Source of the DNA: a virus
Strand: one strand, 5' to 3'
Length of the DNA: 36,698 bases
Virus record (IMG/VR): IMGVR_UViG_3300027730_000071
Location: 1-36,698 of that record
The number at the start of each line of letters is the position of its first letter. Within the stretch, counting starts at the first letter, position 1. The notes beneath the pieces were generated by a model. The model was not told the origin of the DNA. It was given only the letters and a program-made list of their open reading frames with translations, and made no database searches. A program made the position numbers and the translations under genes. Positions 1-7,893 of the stretch are shown piece after piece.

Positions 1-124
1 TGGAAAACGCCGCGACTTGCTTCCAAAAATACTTGCAAAACATCATATTTCAATGGACTTATTTGAAATAGGTTACAATGAGTATATTGGTGCATTTGAT
101 AGAAATTATTACGAAAATTACTAA
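1..124 (+). CDS. 3' end of an unidentified gene (partial)
   Basis: An open frame runs in from the left edge and stops at TAA 122-124, giving about 40 C-terminal residues ending FDRNYYENY. The piece begins with a basic stretch (GKRRDLLPK) and ends in a tyrosine- and asparagine-rich tail. It lies 10 bases before the annealing-protein gene on the same strand, so it probably belongs to the same early block. I do not recognise the family from this fragment. Confidence 0.6.
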   Translation, partial: GKRRDLLPKILAKHHISMDLFEIGYNEYIGAFDRNYYENY

Positions 125-134
125 ACTAAAATAA

Positions 135-812
135 ATGAAAAAACCAATCCCTAAGATTGCTAACCTTGTTAGGTTGGCAGGAAACGTTAACGAATCATAC
201 GAGAAAGATTCACTAAATGAATTATTAAATCAACCTCCTCATGCTTCTTGGGTAAAAAAGCATCCAATGGCAAAAGTAAAAGACGATGCAGGAAATACGG
301 CTGAAGCACATTATCTTCCAATCGACAAAGTTGAATTTCTACTAACTTACATTTTTCAATCTTGGAAAGTTGAAGTGCTTAGAGAACAAGTAATGTTCAA
401 TTCAATTGCGGTAACAGTTCGACTTCACGTTCAAAATCCTTTAACGGGAGAATGGACTTTTCAAGATGGTGTTGGCGCAGTGAATGTGCAAACGGACGCT
501 GGGAAATCAGCCGCAGACCTTGCCGCAATTAAAGCAGCAGCCGTTCAAATGGCTTTACCTTCAGCTAAATCTTACGCAATTAAAGATGCAGCAGAACATT
601 TAGGGGCAATTTTTGGCCGTGACTTAAACCGTAGAGATATTGTGCAATTTAGCGGCGCACACACTAAAGAAGAAACACAGGAGCCAACAACTGCGAATAG
701 GATGCAGAATACCTCGCCACAACCAGAACGTGAAATGCAATATGGAATTGCCTATGGTGCAGAATTACCGAAACCACAAACCGAAGAAGAATTACTTTTA
801 AACCAACTATAA
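135..812 (+). CDS. Rad52-like single-strand annealing protein
   Basis: A 225-residue protein resembling phage Rad52/Sak-type annealing proteins. These coat single-stranded DNA and pair complementary strands in phage recombination. The core at about residues 55-165 has the family look: YLPIDKVEFLL, a beta-rich middle with GEWTFQDGVGAVNVQ, then AAIKAAAVQMALPSAKSYA and KDAAEHLGAIFGRDLNR. The last 60 residues are low-complexity and polar, typical of the variable tail. An exonuclease (1909-2487) and an SSB-like protein (2517-2837) follow, the usual partners of an annealase. The start is the first ATG after the upstream stop; an A-rich leader precedes it without a clear Shine-Dalgarno. Family placement is by pattern, since Rad52, Erf and RecT types can look alike. 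Confidence 0.75.
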   Translation: MKKPIPKIANLVRLAGNVNESYEKDSLNELLNQPPHASWVKKHPMAKVKDDAGNTAEAHYLPIDKVEFLLTYIFQSWKVEVLREQVMFNSIAVTVRLHVQNPLTGEWTFQDGVGAVNVQTDAGKSAADLAAIKAAAVQMALPSAKSYAIKDAAEHLGAIFGRDLNRRDIVQFSGAHTKEETQEPTTANRMQNTSPQPEREMQYGIAYGAELPKPQTEEELLLNQL

Positions 813-820
813 TTAAAACT

Positions 821-1912
821 ATGCAAACAATCGAAAGCCAAGCACTTGCAAAAATCGAAACGCAATCTTTTCAACCCACACCCGAACAGATGAACGCATG
901 GTCGGTAATGGTCCGCAAGAAAAATGAATTAACTCAAACCCTCACCACCGCAGAATTAGAACTCCAGGGTATTTTATTGTCCGTAAATGTGCAAGACCAC
1001 AAAGCAATTGATGAGGCACTTGCAACTTATCGTAAAAAACACGGTGAATTAAAAGAAAATCGTTTAACTTTTACTAGGCTTATTGAAGAAAAGTTGTTTG
1101 CTCCGCTTATGGCGTTTGAAAAACGCGCGGAGCCAAAAACAAATGAGCAGTATTTAAAATTAGATACCACATCACTTGAACTTAGAAAAGCAGCAAACGA
1201 AGCTGCCGCAAAAAAGCAAGCCTATGAAAATGAAAAAGCGCGATTTTTAGCACATTGCGCTAATGAGTTTATGAGGTTGGAGGCGCAGTATATAAACGAA
1301 CTGAATAATCAGATTGACACCACTTATTCAGCATTTTTAACCGCAGCAATTAATCCGCCACCCATAAGCAACGTTGAGGTAAATATGGGAGCCGTAAAAG
1401 TTGGTGCAATGTATAAGTTTGATGCTTCATTAATTAACAAAGAAGAAATGCAATCATTATATTTAACACTTACGCCACCAAACTACGCTGAATTGCTGGC
1501 AGATAAAATTGAAATGTTGCCGCAAGTGTTCGCAAATTATGAAATTGATTTGGCAAATGCAGTAGCAGCAATTGAAAGGCGTGAACTAGATGCAAAAATA
1601 CAGGCTCAAAAGGTTGCTGAAAAAATAGAGGCTGAAGCGAGTGTTAATAATCTTATTGCAACGGCATCCGCACCTCAAATTGAAACTGCAAAGATTAAAA
1701 AAGAATTGAAAATTGAGCCTATTAATTCTCAAGCATGGGCACAGTTAATTATGACACAATTTATTGCTAATTTGCCAACTCTTGTTTCATATTTACGTGT
1801 TAAGACTTGGGCGAACGTTTCAATTCAACAAATGGCAGATGCAATGGCAAAACACGCTACTGATACAGGTGAAACTTTTAAGGGGATTGTTTATACTGAA
1901 ATTTTAAAATGA
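821..1912 (+). CDS. Coiled-coil protein of the recombination block, function unknown
   Basis: A 363-residue, charged and largely helical protein. Residues about 30-160 are rich in K, E, A and Q with heptad-like spacing, suggesting a long coiled coil. A second helical part lies at about 230-300 (AAIERRELDAKIQAQKVAEKIEAEA). There is no signal peptide or membrane segment. It sits between the annealing protein and the nuclease, 8 bases after the first and overlapping the second by ATGA (1909-1912), so it is probably co-translated with them. Position and build recall the DUF1351-type proteins found beside phage annealases, but I see no diagnostic motif and that link is inference. Confidence 0.65.
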   Translation: MQTIESQALAKIETQSFQPTPEQMNAWSVMVRKKNELTQTLTTAELELQGILLSVNVQDHKAIDEALATYRKKHGELKENRLTFTRLIEEKLFAPLMAFEKRAEPKTNEQYLKLDTTSLELRKAANEAAAKKQAYENEKARFLAHCANEFMRLEAQYINELNNQIDTTYSAFLTAAINPPPISNVEVNMGAVKVGAMYKFDASLINKEEMQSLYLTLTPPNYAELLADKIEMLPQVFANYEIDLANAVAAIERRELDAKIQAQKVAEKIEAEASVNNLIATASAPQIETAKIKKELKIEPINSQAWAQLIMTQFIANLPTLVSYLRVKTWANVSIQQMADAMAKHATDTGETFKGIVYTEILK

Positions 1913-2487
1913 TACGTGTTAGCAATTTAAAATACTACTCCGATTTAGATTTTGATGAATACCTCGATATTAAGGGGTATTCATTCTCAGGAATTAAAAT
2001 GTTGGAATCTGGAATAGCAATCGTACCATCCGAAGGAATGAAACTTGGAACCCGCGTTCATAACTTTTTACTTGAGCCTCATAAATATGACCAAGTAGAT
2101 TATTCAATTGTTACTAAAATTGGAGGTGAATTGAAGAAGTTTCTAGGACCCGCAATTAAATTTCTTGAAAAAGAAGTTGCGTTTACTTGTAAAATGGAAT
2201 GTAACGGTATGCAAATGCAGTACAAAGGCCGCGCTGATTTACTTTATAAAGGCAAACTGATAATTGACTTAAAAGTTTTGGCTGGAACATTAAAGCCAGC
2301 CGTTGAGCGATTTGGATACGAAAGGCAGTTAAGCGGTTACGCAATTGCAACATCAATCAACAATATATTACTACTTTCTTACAATAAATCACTAAAGAAA
2401 GATAATATCGAACATCAAATGTTTTCACCAAATCAAGATTGGTGGATGTATGTAATAACTAAGTATGGGACACCATGCGTACAATAA
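1909..2487 (+). CDS. PD-(D/E)XK exonuclease, RecE/DUF3799-like
   Basis: A 192-residue nuclease-like protein. GTRVHNFLLEP at residues 47-57 matches the N-terminal signature of RecE-type exonucleases. The catalytic pattern follows: YKGRAD with Asp110, then IIDLK with Asp120 and Lys122, and finally YERQLSGYA with Gln140, the usual helix motif of the fold. Its expected role is to resect double-stranded ends so that the annealing protein at 135-812 can load, forming a two-component recombination system. The start overlaps the previous stop as ATGA, implying translational coupling. It is short for a RecE-type nuclease but holds every catalytic residue of the PD-(D/E)XK core. Confidence 0.78.
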   Translation: MIRVSNLKYYSDLDFDEYLDIKGYSFSGIKMLESGIAIVPSEGMKLGTRVHNFLLEPHKYDQVDYSIVTKIGGELKKFLGPAIKFLEKEVAFTCKMECNGMQMQYKGRADLLYKGKLIIDLKVLAGTLKPAVERFGYERQLSGYAIATSINNILLLSYNKSLKKDNIEHQMFSPNQDWWMYVITKYGTPCVQ

Positions 2488-2516
2488 TTAATATAAACCA
2501 ATAAAATAAAAATAAA

Positions 2517-2837
2517 ATGGCACTATTCGCAAATGTATCAATTGAATTAAGTAAGTTAAGGGAAGTATTTAAAGAAAACCCTAATCACTCTGCTTTTACA
2601 GTTCATGCAAACAAAAAAACTTATGTTAATCTTACAATTTGGAGCAATGATGATGTCGACCAATATGGCAACAATGTCTCTCTTCAATTGAATTCAAAAA
2701 AGGATTTTAGAGAATTAGAAGGTAAAGTGTATATTGGAAATGGTAAACGTGCAGGAACGCAGTCGCAAGCCGCATCCCCTAGCAAAAATTACCAAGCACC
2801 AACAGCCGCAAATGTGGAGGATGATTTACCTTTTTAA
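2517..2837 (+). CDS. Small single-stranded DNA-binding-like protein
   Basis: A 106-residue protein with a beta-rich first 75 residues (FTVHANKKTYVNLTIW, VSLQLNSKKDF, KVYIGNGKRAG), a disordered S/Q/A/P linker, and the terminal sequence EDDLPF. In bacterial SSB proteins the acidic DDxPF tip recruits repair and replication partners, while the preceding beta domain binds DNA. The domain is shorter than a classical SSB OB fold and I did not match a defined family, so the call rests mainly on the tip and on the neighbours (annealase, exonuclease, helicase, primase). It begins 29 bases after the nuclease gene. Confidence 0.7.
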   Translation: MALFANVSIELSKLREVFKENPNHSAFTVHANKKTYVNLTIWSNDDVDQYGNNVSLQLNSKKDFRELEGKVYIGNGKRAGTQSQAASPSKNYQAPTAANVEDDLPF

Positions 2838-2847
2838 TTAAAAAAAC

Positions 2848-2954
2848 AAAGTGGTTTAATCTCATATAGGTAGAATGAGAGGGCAGATATAGCCCGTGCG
2901 GAAGCATATCGAAACGCATCCGTTAGAATGTAGGTTCAAATCCTGCCCACTTTG
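2848..2954 (+). tRNA. tRNA-like element with unusual middle (possible type II or degenerate tRNA)
   Basis: AAAGTGG (2848-2854) pairs perfectly with CCACTTT (2947-2953) as a 7-bp acceptor stem, with G2954 as discriminator. GTAGG/CCTGC (closing at 2942-2946) forms a 5-bp T stem around the loop TTCAAAT. TCTCA/TGAGA with an enclosed GGTAGA looks like a D arm. The middle is odd: GGGC-AGATATA-GCCC would be a 4-bp anticodon stem with central triplet ATA (Tyr-like), but without the near-universal U33. It is followed by a long extra arm (GCGGA/TCCGT). At 107 bases it is long even for Leu, Ser or Tyr tRNAs. It may be a divergent phage tRNA or a decayed one; I do not assign an amino acid. CCA is not encoded. 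Confidence 0.5.
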
Positions 2955-2973
2955 CTAAAAAAAACCAATCACA

Positions 2974-4536
2974 TTGAAAAAACAACTATACGATTATCAA
3001 CAGATGCAAGTTGATGCGGCAATTCGTGCCACAAAAAAGCATAAAACAATACTTGTTCAAACTCCAACTGGAGGAGGCAAAACAGTCATGTTTAGTTTTA
3101 TTGCGCATCGTTTTATTTCAGCCACTACACAAGACGTTATAATTTACGTACATCGCCGCGAACTTGCAAAACAAACTAGGCAAACAATATTTGATACTTT
3201 TGGAATATCAGCACAATTAATTAGCGCAGGAATGCGAAATGTGCCAAAATCACGTATTTATATTGCAATGGTTGAAAGTGCTAAAAAGCGAATGCCATCA
3301 AACATTGGACTTGCAATTATTGACGAAGCACATATTGCATCACTTCATAAAGCACACACTTTTACTGAAAATGTTACAATTATAGGCTTTTCAGCCACTC
3401 CAATATCTGCTAATAAAAAGCAGATGTTAATAGATATTTATGAATTATTAATTCAAGGACCTCAAATAAAGGATTTAATTTCACGCGGTAAACTTTGCCA
3501 AAATATTACAATTGCACCGCAAGATGTTGTTAATAGAAAAGCGCTTGCTGTTAAAGGTGGCGATTTTAACAATAAGTTAATGGGCAATGAGTTTTCAAAA
3601 GCTAAACACGTTAAATCAACGCTTACTTATTATGAGAAGTTTTTACTTAATAAAAAAACACTTATTTTCAATTGCAACATTGCCCATTCAATTGAGGTAA
3701 CACGTTACTTTAAGGCAGCAGGATATAATATAAGACATTTAGATTCTGAGAATTGCACAGACTTTGAACGGGAAGAAACCTTACAGTGGCTAAAAAATAC
3801 TCCAAATGCAATTCTTTCAAGCGTTGCAATTTTAACAACTGGATTTGATGAACCGAGTGTAGAGGGTATTATTGTAAACCGTTCAATCATGTCACTTTCA
3901 CTTTGGCTCCAAATTACAGGGAGAGGTGGACGTATTCATCCAAACAAAGATTTGTTTATTATTATAGATATGGGAGCCAACGCCGTAAACTTAGGTGATT
4001 GGTCGGACGATAGAGATTGGATAGATATTTTTGAAAACCCCCCAACTGCCAGTAAAACTATGGGAGTTGCTCCTTGTAAATCTTGCCCACAATGTGAAGC
4101 AATTATTTCAGCACAATCAAATGATTGTAAATATTGCGGGTATCAGTACCCTGCAAAAAAAGTTGCTGAAGAAGTATTGGTAAGTGAAGAATATAGGGTG
4201 CTTACAAAAGGAATTGATGTATCCCGCCTTATTACCTCAGCAAATAATAAAGGATATAAAGAATATGCAAGTTATTATGAAATTGGTAAGCGGTTAATTA
4301 AGAATGCGCCGACAGGTACTAGCCAAAGTACAATTGAACAAACTTATGTTTTGGAAGCCCGTAAATGGTGCGAAGCGAAAGGGAAAAAGTATAACCCATT
4401 TCACAAAAAACTTATAAAGGAATTTATTGAAGCAGAAATTAGTAAATTGCAAGCCCCACCGCCAACCCAAAATTTACAACCACAACTAACTACACTCCAA
4501 CCAATCACTAATATACTCCCGACATGGCTGCAATGA
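2974..4536 (+). CDS. Superfamily 2 DEAH-box helicase with C-terminal zinc-ribbon
   Basis: A 520-residue ATP-dependent helicase. Motifs in order: Walker A TPTGGGKT (30-37), DEAH (117-120), SAT (140-142), and motif VI QITGRGGR (313-320). A cysteine cluster follows at C368, C371, C374, C385 and C388, a zinc-ribbon-like insert, then a helical tail of about 120 residues ending in a P/Q/T-rich stretch. Role: unwinding DNA or remodelling during phage replication or recombination, similar to RecQ-like or UvsW-like phage helicases. The start is TTG at 2974, since no ATG precedes the MKKQLYDYQQMQ-type N-terminus, which is normal for the family. It overlaps the next gene by 13 bases and lies 19 bases after the tRNA-like element. 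Confidence 0.88.
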   Translation: MKKQLYDYQQMQVDAAIRATKKHKTILVQTPTGGGKTVMFSFIAHRFISATTQDVIIYVHRRELAKQTRQTIFDTFGISAQLISAGMRNVPKSRIYIAMVESAKKRMPSNIGLAIIDEAHIASLHKAHTFTENVTIIGFSATPISANKKQMLIDIYELLIQGPQIKDLISRGKLCQNITIAPQDVVNRKALAVKGGDFNNKLMGNEFSKAKHVKSTLTYYEKFLLNKKTLIFNCNIAHSIEVTRYFKAAGYNIRHLDSENCTDFEREETLQWLKNTPNAILSSVAILTTGFDEPSVEGIIVNRSIMSLSLWLQITGRGGRIHPNKDLFIIIDMGANAVNLGDWSDDRDWIDIFENPPTASKTMGVAPCKSCPQCEAIISAQSNDCKYCGYQYPAKKVAEEVLVSEEYRVLTKGIDVSRLITSANNKGYKEYASYYEIGKRLIKNAPTGTSQSTIEQTYVLEARKWCEAKGKKYNPFHKKLIKEFIEAEISKLQAPPPTQNLQPQLTTLQPITNILPTWLQ

Positions 4537-6710
4537 TTTCGATTTATAATGGAGCAAAAGACACCAAGTCAACAGAAACTATTGCAATTGATTTATTTTT
4601 AGAATCAGTTAAAAATGGACGCTGGCAAGATATTGTGTTGCCAATTAGAGCAATTGGAGATAAGGAAATTAGGAACGAAGCTAAAAAGAAAGCGCTAGCG
4701 GTTACAATTAGCGGGGCATTTAAAGAGCGAAAAGACGAGGCAATTGAAAAACACAGTGGTTACATTGGAATTGATATTGATGAAATTACTAATTTTAATG
4801 CTCAGCGCAGAATTTTGCAATCTGACAAATATGTTTACGCGCTTTTTGCTTCAATTTCTGGACGTGGCCTTTGTGCAATATTTAAGATTGCCCCTGCAAA
4901 ACATCGAGATTCTTTTAACGGAATTTCTGAATATTTATTTAAGAATTACAATATCATAATTGACCCTACATCGGTTAATCAATCTAGGGCGCGTTTTGTT
5001 TCTTACGACCCAGAACTTTACATTAACCCTTACGCAGAAAAGTTTACTCAATATCCAACTGCAAAGCCGCCGCGAAAGATTGAAAATGTTGTTTTTCTTG
5101 ATGATGATTTCAAAAACATACTAAATCAAATCACATCAAACCGTATTAACCTTTGCGAAAATTACTATGAATGGTTAAGGATTGGATTTTCATTTGCACA
5201 TCAATTTAATGAAAACGGGCGCGAATATTTTCACTTAGTTTCTCAATACTCAATAAAGTATGATTCTGCAATTTGCGATAAGCAGTACGATGCAATGATT
5301 CGCCACCGCGCTTCAAACATTGTTACAATTGCAACATTTTACTATTACGCTAAGTCGGCGGGGATTGAAATACACTCGCCCCGCACAAGAAAAATTATTC
5401 AAGCTGCGAAGCAAGGTAAAGCCGCCGCCCTTTCTCCATCACAAATCGCAACCAACCTCAAAAAGTTTGAAGATATTGATATTGCACCCGAAAAGATTGA
5501 AGCGATTAATAAGTCGAGCTCTACGCCATCGGATCAATTGGATGAGGTTTCTCAAATGGAAATGTACTTGCGTTCAAATTACAATCTAAAGCGCAATGAA
5601 ATTTCAATGCTAATTGAAAATAATGGTGAGCCTTTACTTGAAGAAGATATTAATACAATGTACTTAGAGTCGGTCAAAGTAATGCCAAAAGCAAAAGATA
5701 ATATTTTTAATAAATTAATACATTCAAGGTTTGTATCTAATTATAATCCTCTTTTAGATTTTATTGAGCAAAACAAGCACTACACAACGACTGGCAATAT
5801 TTCAAAAGTTTGCGCATCTATCCAAACACAAGACCCAACATACGCTGAGTATTTCCTAACTAAATGGCTCATTTCAATTATTGCAACAATACACGGGCAA
5901 CATTCACCCCTGATGTTAATTTTTCAAGGTCCACAAAATGCTGGTAAGACTTGGTTTGAACGTAATATACTTCCAGAACCGCTTAAAAATTATATTGGTG
6001 AAGTTTCCCCTGGAATGAAAGATGTTGATTTTTATCTTTTGATGTGCCAAAAGTTAATAATTATTGACGATGAATGTGGCGGTAAATCAAAGAAAGACGA
6101 TTTGCACCAAAAGGCATTACTTGATAAAGCCCGTTTTGATGTGCGCAAGCCTTACGGAAAAGGTAACGTTACGGTTCAAAGACTTGCCATGATGTGCGGC
6201 AATACAAACGAGAAGGATATTTTAACTGATTTAACTGGAAACAGGCGTTACCTTATTATTGATTTTCAAAGTTATGATTGGGAAGTGTACAATAGCGTTG
6301 ATAAAACTGCGCTACTTATGGAGTGTTACCATTTGTATAAATCAGGATACAATTTTAGACTTACAAAAGACGATATTGCATATTTAAATAAGTACGACTA
6401 TAAATATGCAGCGCCATCTTCAGCAAGGGAGCTTATTCAAAAGTATTTTTCCCCAACAACCGAGCAAAGAGGCACTCCACTTACCGCAACAGATATTGTT
6501 GTGTATATTGAGGCTGAAACAAAATTGCGTTTAACCAGCATTGCAGTTGGGCGCGAATTGACATCATTAGGCTACAATCAGGATAGGGACGAAAAAGGTC
6601 GCCGCGTTTATTATTGCGTACCGCTTTCAACATCTCAAACAACATCTCAATTATTAGTTGGAATTGAGCCGAAACATTTTCCAGACTTAAGCGAAGATTT
6701 GCCATTTTAA
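4524..6710 (+). CDS. Primase-helicase: BT4734/VirE-N, PriCT-2 and VirE-type ATPase
   Basis: A 728-residue replication protein. The N-terminal domain (about 1-180) is BT4734-like/VirE-N with a primase-type acidic pair in GIDIDE (D84, D86) and the later SRARFVSYD motif. Residues about 195-275 resemble a PriCT-2 linker (YYEWLRIGFSFAHQFNENG). The C-terminal half is a VirE-family P-loop ATPase: Walker A GPQNAGKT (469-476) and Walker B LIIIDDE (D515, D516, E517). Expected role: priming and unwinding at the phage origin. The protein ends LSEDLPF, closely resembling the tip of the SSB-like protein (EDDLPF). The start could be ATG 4524 or 4533; both overlap the helicase. It is the last gene before a strong terminator. 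Confidence 0.87.
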   Translation: MAAMISIYNGAKDTKSTETIAIDLFLESVKNGRWQDIVLPIRAIGDKEIRNEAKKKALAVTISGAFKERKDEAIEKHSGYIGIDIDEITNFNAQRRILQSDKYVYALFASISGRGLCAIFKIAPAKHRDSFNGISEYLFKNYNIIIDPTSVNQSRARFVSYDPELYINPYAEKFTQYPTAKPPRKIENVVFLDDDFKNILNQITSNRINLCENYYEWLRIGFSFAHQFNENGREYFHLVSQYSIKYDSAICDKQYDAMIRHRASNIVTIATFYYYAKSAGIEIHSPRTRKIIQAAKQGKAAALSPSQIATNLKKFEDIDIAPEKIEAINKSSSTPSDQLDEVSQMEMYLRSNYNLKRNEISMLIENNGEPLLEEDINTMYLESVKVMPKAKDNIFNKLIHSRFVSNYNPLLDFIEQNKHYTTTGNISKVCASIQTQDPTYAEYFLTKWLISIIATIHGQHSPLMLIFQGPQNAGKTWFERNILPEPLKNYIGEVSPGMKDVDFYLLMCQKLIIIDDECGGKSKKDDLHQKALLDKARFDVRKPYGKGNVTVQRLAMMCGNTNEKDILTDLTGNRRYLIIDFQSYDWEVYNSVDKTALLMECYHLYKSGYNFRLTKDDIAYLNKYDYKYAAPSSARELIQKYFSPTTEQRGTPLTATDIVVYIEAETKLRLTSIAVGRELTSLGYNQDRDEKGRRVYYCVPLSTSQTTSQLLVGIEPKHFPDLSEDLPF

Positions 6711-6735
6711 TATTAAAAACCCGACCATTAAAACA

Positions 6736-6767
6736 AACCTGCATACTTTTGCGGGTTTTTTATTTTT
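6736..6767 (+). terminator. Rho-independent terminator ending the replication operon
   Basis: AACCTGCA (6736-6743) pairs with TGCGGGTT (6750-6757) over 8 bp, with one G-T pair and a 6-base loop, followed by a T-rich run. It lies 26 bases after the primase-helicase stop. Confidence 0.8.
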
Positions 6768-6873
6768 ACAATGTTTGTACGTACAAACAATTTGAATTTT
6801 TAAAAATTGCCATCAATCTTTACTTAAACGTGCTTTATATCTAAATTAGTAAACAATATTACATCTTGGCAGA

Positions 6874-7138
6874 TTTGACAGATAAAAAAAATCTGTCAAA
6901 AGCTGAACGCCTACTATAAGTAAGGATATAGTAGTACTTTTGACAGATGACAGATTTTTTTATAAAAAAGTATATAGAAAAATATATTTATTTATAGCCC
7001 TATTTTTACAATGTTATTTCTATATAACAGAGTCAAAATGCAAATTATCTGTCATCTGTCAAAAAATCGGCTAAAAACGTTGATGCTCTAAGAAGATAGC
7101 TTTTGACAGATGAAAATACATCTGTCCTATCTGACAAA
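6874..7138. repeat. TTTGACAGAT repeat region, candidate origin or operator array
   Basis: Most of the 480-base gene-free stretch between the early block and the VRR-NUC gene. TTTGACAGAT occurs at 6874, 6939 and 7102, and its complement ATCTGTCAAA at 6891 and 7054, with partial copies at 6949, 7047, 7119 and 7129. Two copies form a perfect 10-bp inverted repeat around AAAAAAA (6874-6900). TTTTGACAGATGACAGAT (6938-6955) recurs inverted at 7047-7064. An unrelated inverted repeat, CTACTATA/TATAGTAG, sits at 6911-6934. Between the arms, 6961-7020 is almost pure A/T. This looks like iterons with an AT-rich unwinding segment, or operators for a phage regulator; the sequence does not decide which. 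Confidence 0.7.
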
Positions 7139-7157
7139 AAATTAAAAACTATTATTA

Positions 7158-7190
7158 TTTGTTTTCAATTAAATAATATTGTTATATTTG
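7158..7190 (+). promoter_or_regulatory. Bacteroidota-type promoter before the VRR-NUC gene
   Basis: TTTG at 7158-7161 and TATATTTG at 7183-7190 fit the -33 TTTG and -7 TAnnTTTG elements of Bacteroidota, with a 21-base spacer. The -7 box ends only 3 bases before the ATG at 7194, so the transcript would begin at or near the start codon. Confidence 0.6.
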
Positions 7191-7193
7191 CCC

Positions 7194-7544
7194 ATGAACT
7201 TATCCGAAGACCGATTACAATCCGATTGCTTCCAATGGTTTCATAATACTTATCCTGATTTGCGAGGGTTATTGTGGCACGTTCCGAACGGTGGGAATAG
7301 AAACGCACATGAGGCAAATAAACTTAAAGCAATGGGAGTTGTTGCAGGGGTTGCTGATTTGCATTTTTATTATAATGGCAACCTACACCTATTTGAACTT
7401 AAAACAGAAATTGGTAGGCTATCGCCAGCACAGGAATTGTGGTTAGCAAAAATTGAGTATCAAGGTGCAAAAGTCAACATCGTGCGTGATTTCGCTACTT
7501 TTCAATATATTATTAATAATTTAATATCAAATGGCAGCAACTAA
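7194..7544 (+). CDS. VRR-NUC domain nuclease
   Basis: A 116-residue protein with the compact VRR-NUC fold of the PD-(D/E)XK superfamily. Recognisable elements are HVPNGGNR (about residues 29-36), LKAMGVVAGVADLHF with the catalytic Asp, and the FELKTEIGRLSPAQ block supplying the E-x-K pair. Phage VRR-NUC proteins act on branched or structured DNA, probably during replication or before packaging. An upstream TTG (7179) would add five residues, but it lies within the promoter -7 box, so ATG 7194 is preferred. It is the first gene of the rightward late block and overlaps the next gene by 14 bases. Confidence 0.85.
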   Translation: MNLSEDRLQSDCFQWFHNTYPDLRGLLWHVPNGGNRNAHEANKLKAMGVVAGVADLHFYYNGNLHLFELKTEIGRLSPAQELWLAKIEYQGAKVNIVRDFATFQYIINNLISNGSN

Positions 7545-7761
7545 TCAACGCCCCCACAAACTACCAACCAAGCCCTACAAACCATTATCTGAGCAAATAA
7601 GTATGTTGGGTATAGAATCAGCTTATTTTTCGCACGGTGGAAAGAATTTTGAAATTGTGGCAACAAATGTTAAACCGCATATTCATACAATTAAGAATTG
7701 TGAAACGGGTTCCACGATTGAAATGCTTCATAGTAGATTGATTGCTTTGTCGCAGTCTTAA
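7531..7761 (+). CDS. Small protein, function unknown
   Basis: A 76-residue protein starting at ATG 7531 inside the end of the VRR-NUC gene. The first 25 residues are basic and proline-rich (NQRPHKLPTKPYKP); the rest looks like a small beta-rich domain (KNFEIVATNVKPHIHTIKNC). No signal peptide, membrane segment or known motif is seen. The overlap suggests coupled translation with the nuclease. I do not recognise the family. Confidence 0.6.
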   Translation: MAATNQRPHKLPTKPYKPLSEQISMLGIESAYFSHGGKNFEIVATNVKPHIHTIKNCETGSTIEMLHSRLIALSQS

Positions 7762-7783
7762 TTGTTGTTTTGTATGGTAACTA

Positions 7784-7815
7784 TTGCATCTTATTGTTTT
7801 TTATTATTATCTTTG
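7784..7815 (+). promoter_or_regulatory. Promoter candidate upstream of a short hairpin transcript
   Basis: TTG at 7784-7786 and TATCTTTG at 7808-7815 fit the Bacteroidota -33/-7 pattern with a 21-base spacer. An intrinsic terminator follows about 60 bases later with no gene between. Confidence 0.45.
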
Positions 7816-7878
7816 CCTCATAGTTGAGGTTTAAATTAAATGCGCAGTTTCGTGATTGGTTCTGCGCATTATTTTTTT
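7816..7878 (+). ncRNA. Possible small RNA or attenuated leader ending in a terminator
   Basis: Directly after the promoter at 7784-7815 lies a small hairpin, CCTCA-TAGT-TGAGG (7816-7829). An A/T linker follows, then a terminator hairpin AATGCGCAG (7839-7847) with CTGCGCATT (7862-7870) and a run of T. No reading frame of useful length fits. The segment is either a small RNA of about 60 bases or a terminator closing the two-gene operon before the terminase. The terminator itself is clear; the RNA is inferred. Confidence 0.4.
7839..7878 (+). terminator. Rho-independent terminator before the terminase genes
   Basis: A perfect 9-bp stem AATGCGCAG/CTGCGCATT (7839-7847, 7862-7870) with a 14-base loop is followed by ATTTTTTT. 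Confidence 0.75.
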
Positions 7879-7889
7879 ATGTAAATTTG
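7856..7889 (+). promoter_or_regulatory. Promoter candidate for the terminase operon
   Basis: TTG at 7856-7858 and TAAATTTG at 7882-7889 fit the -33/-7 pattern with a 23-base spacer. The -7 box ends 4 bases before the ATG of the small terminase, again pointing to a leaderless or nearly leaderless message. Confidence 0.45.
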
Positions 7890-7893
7890 CGGT

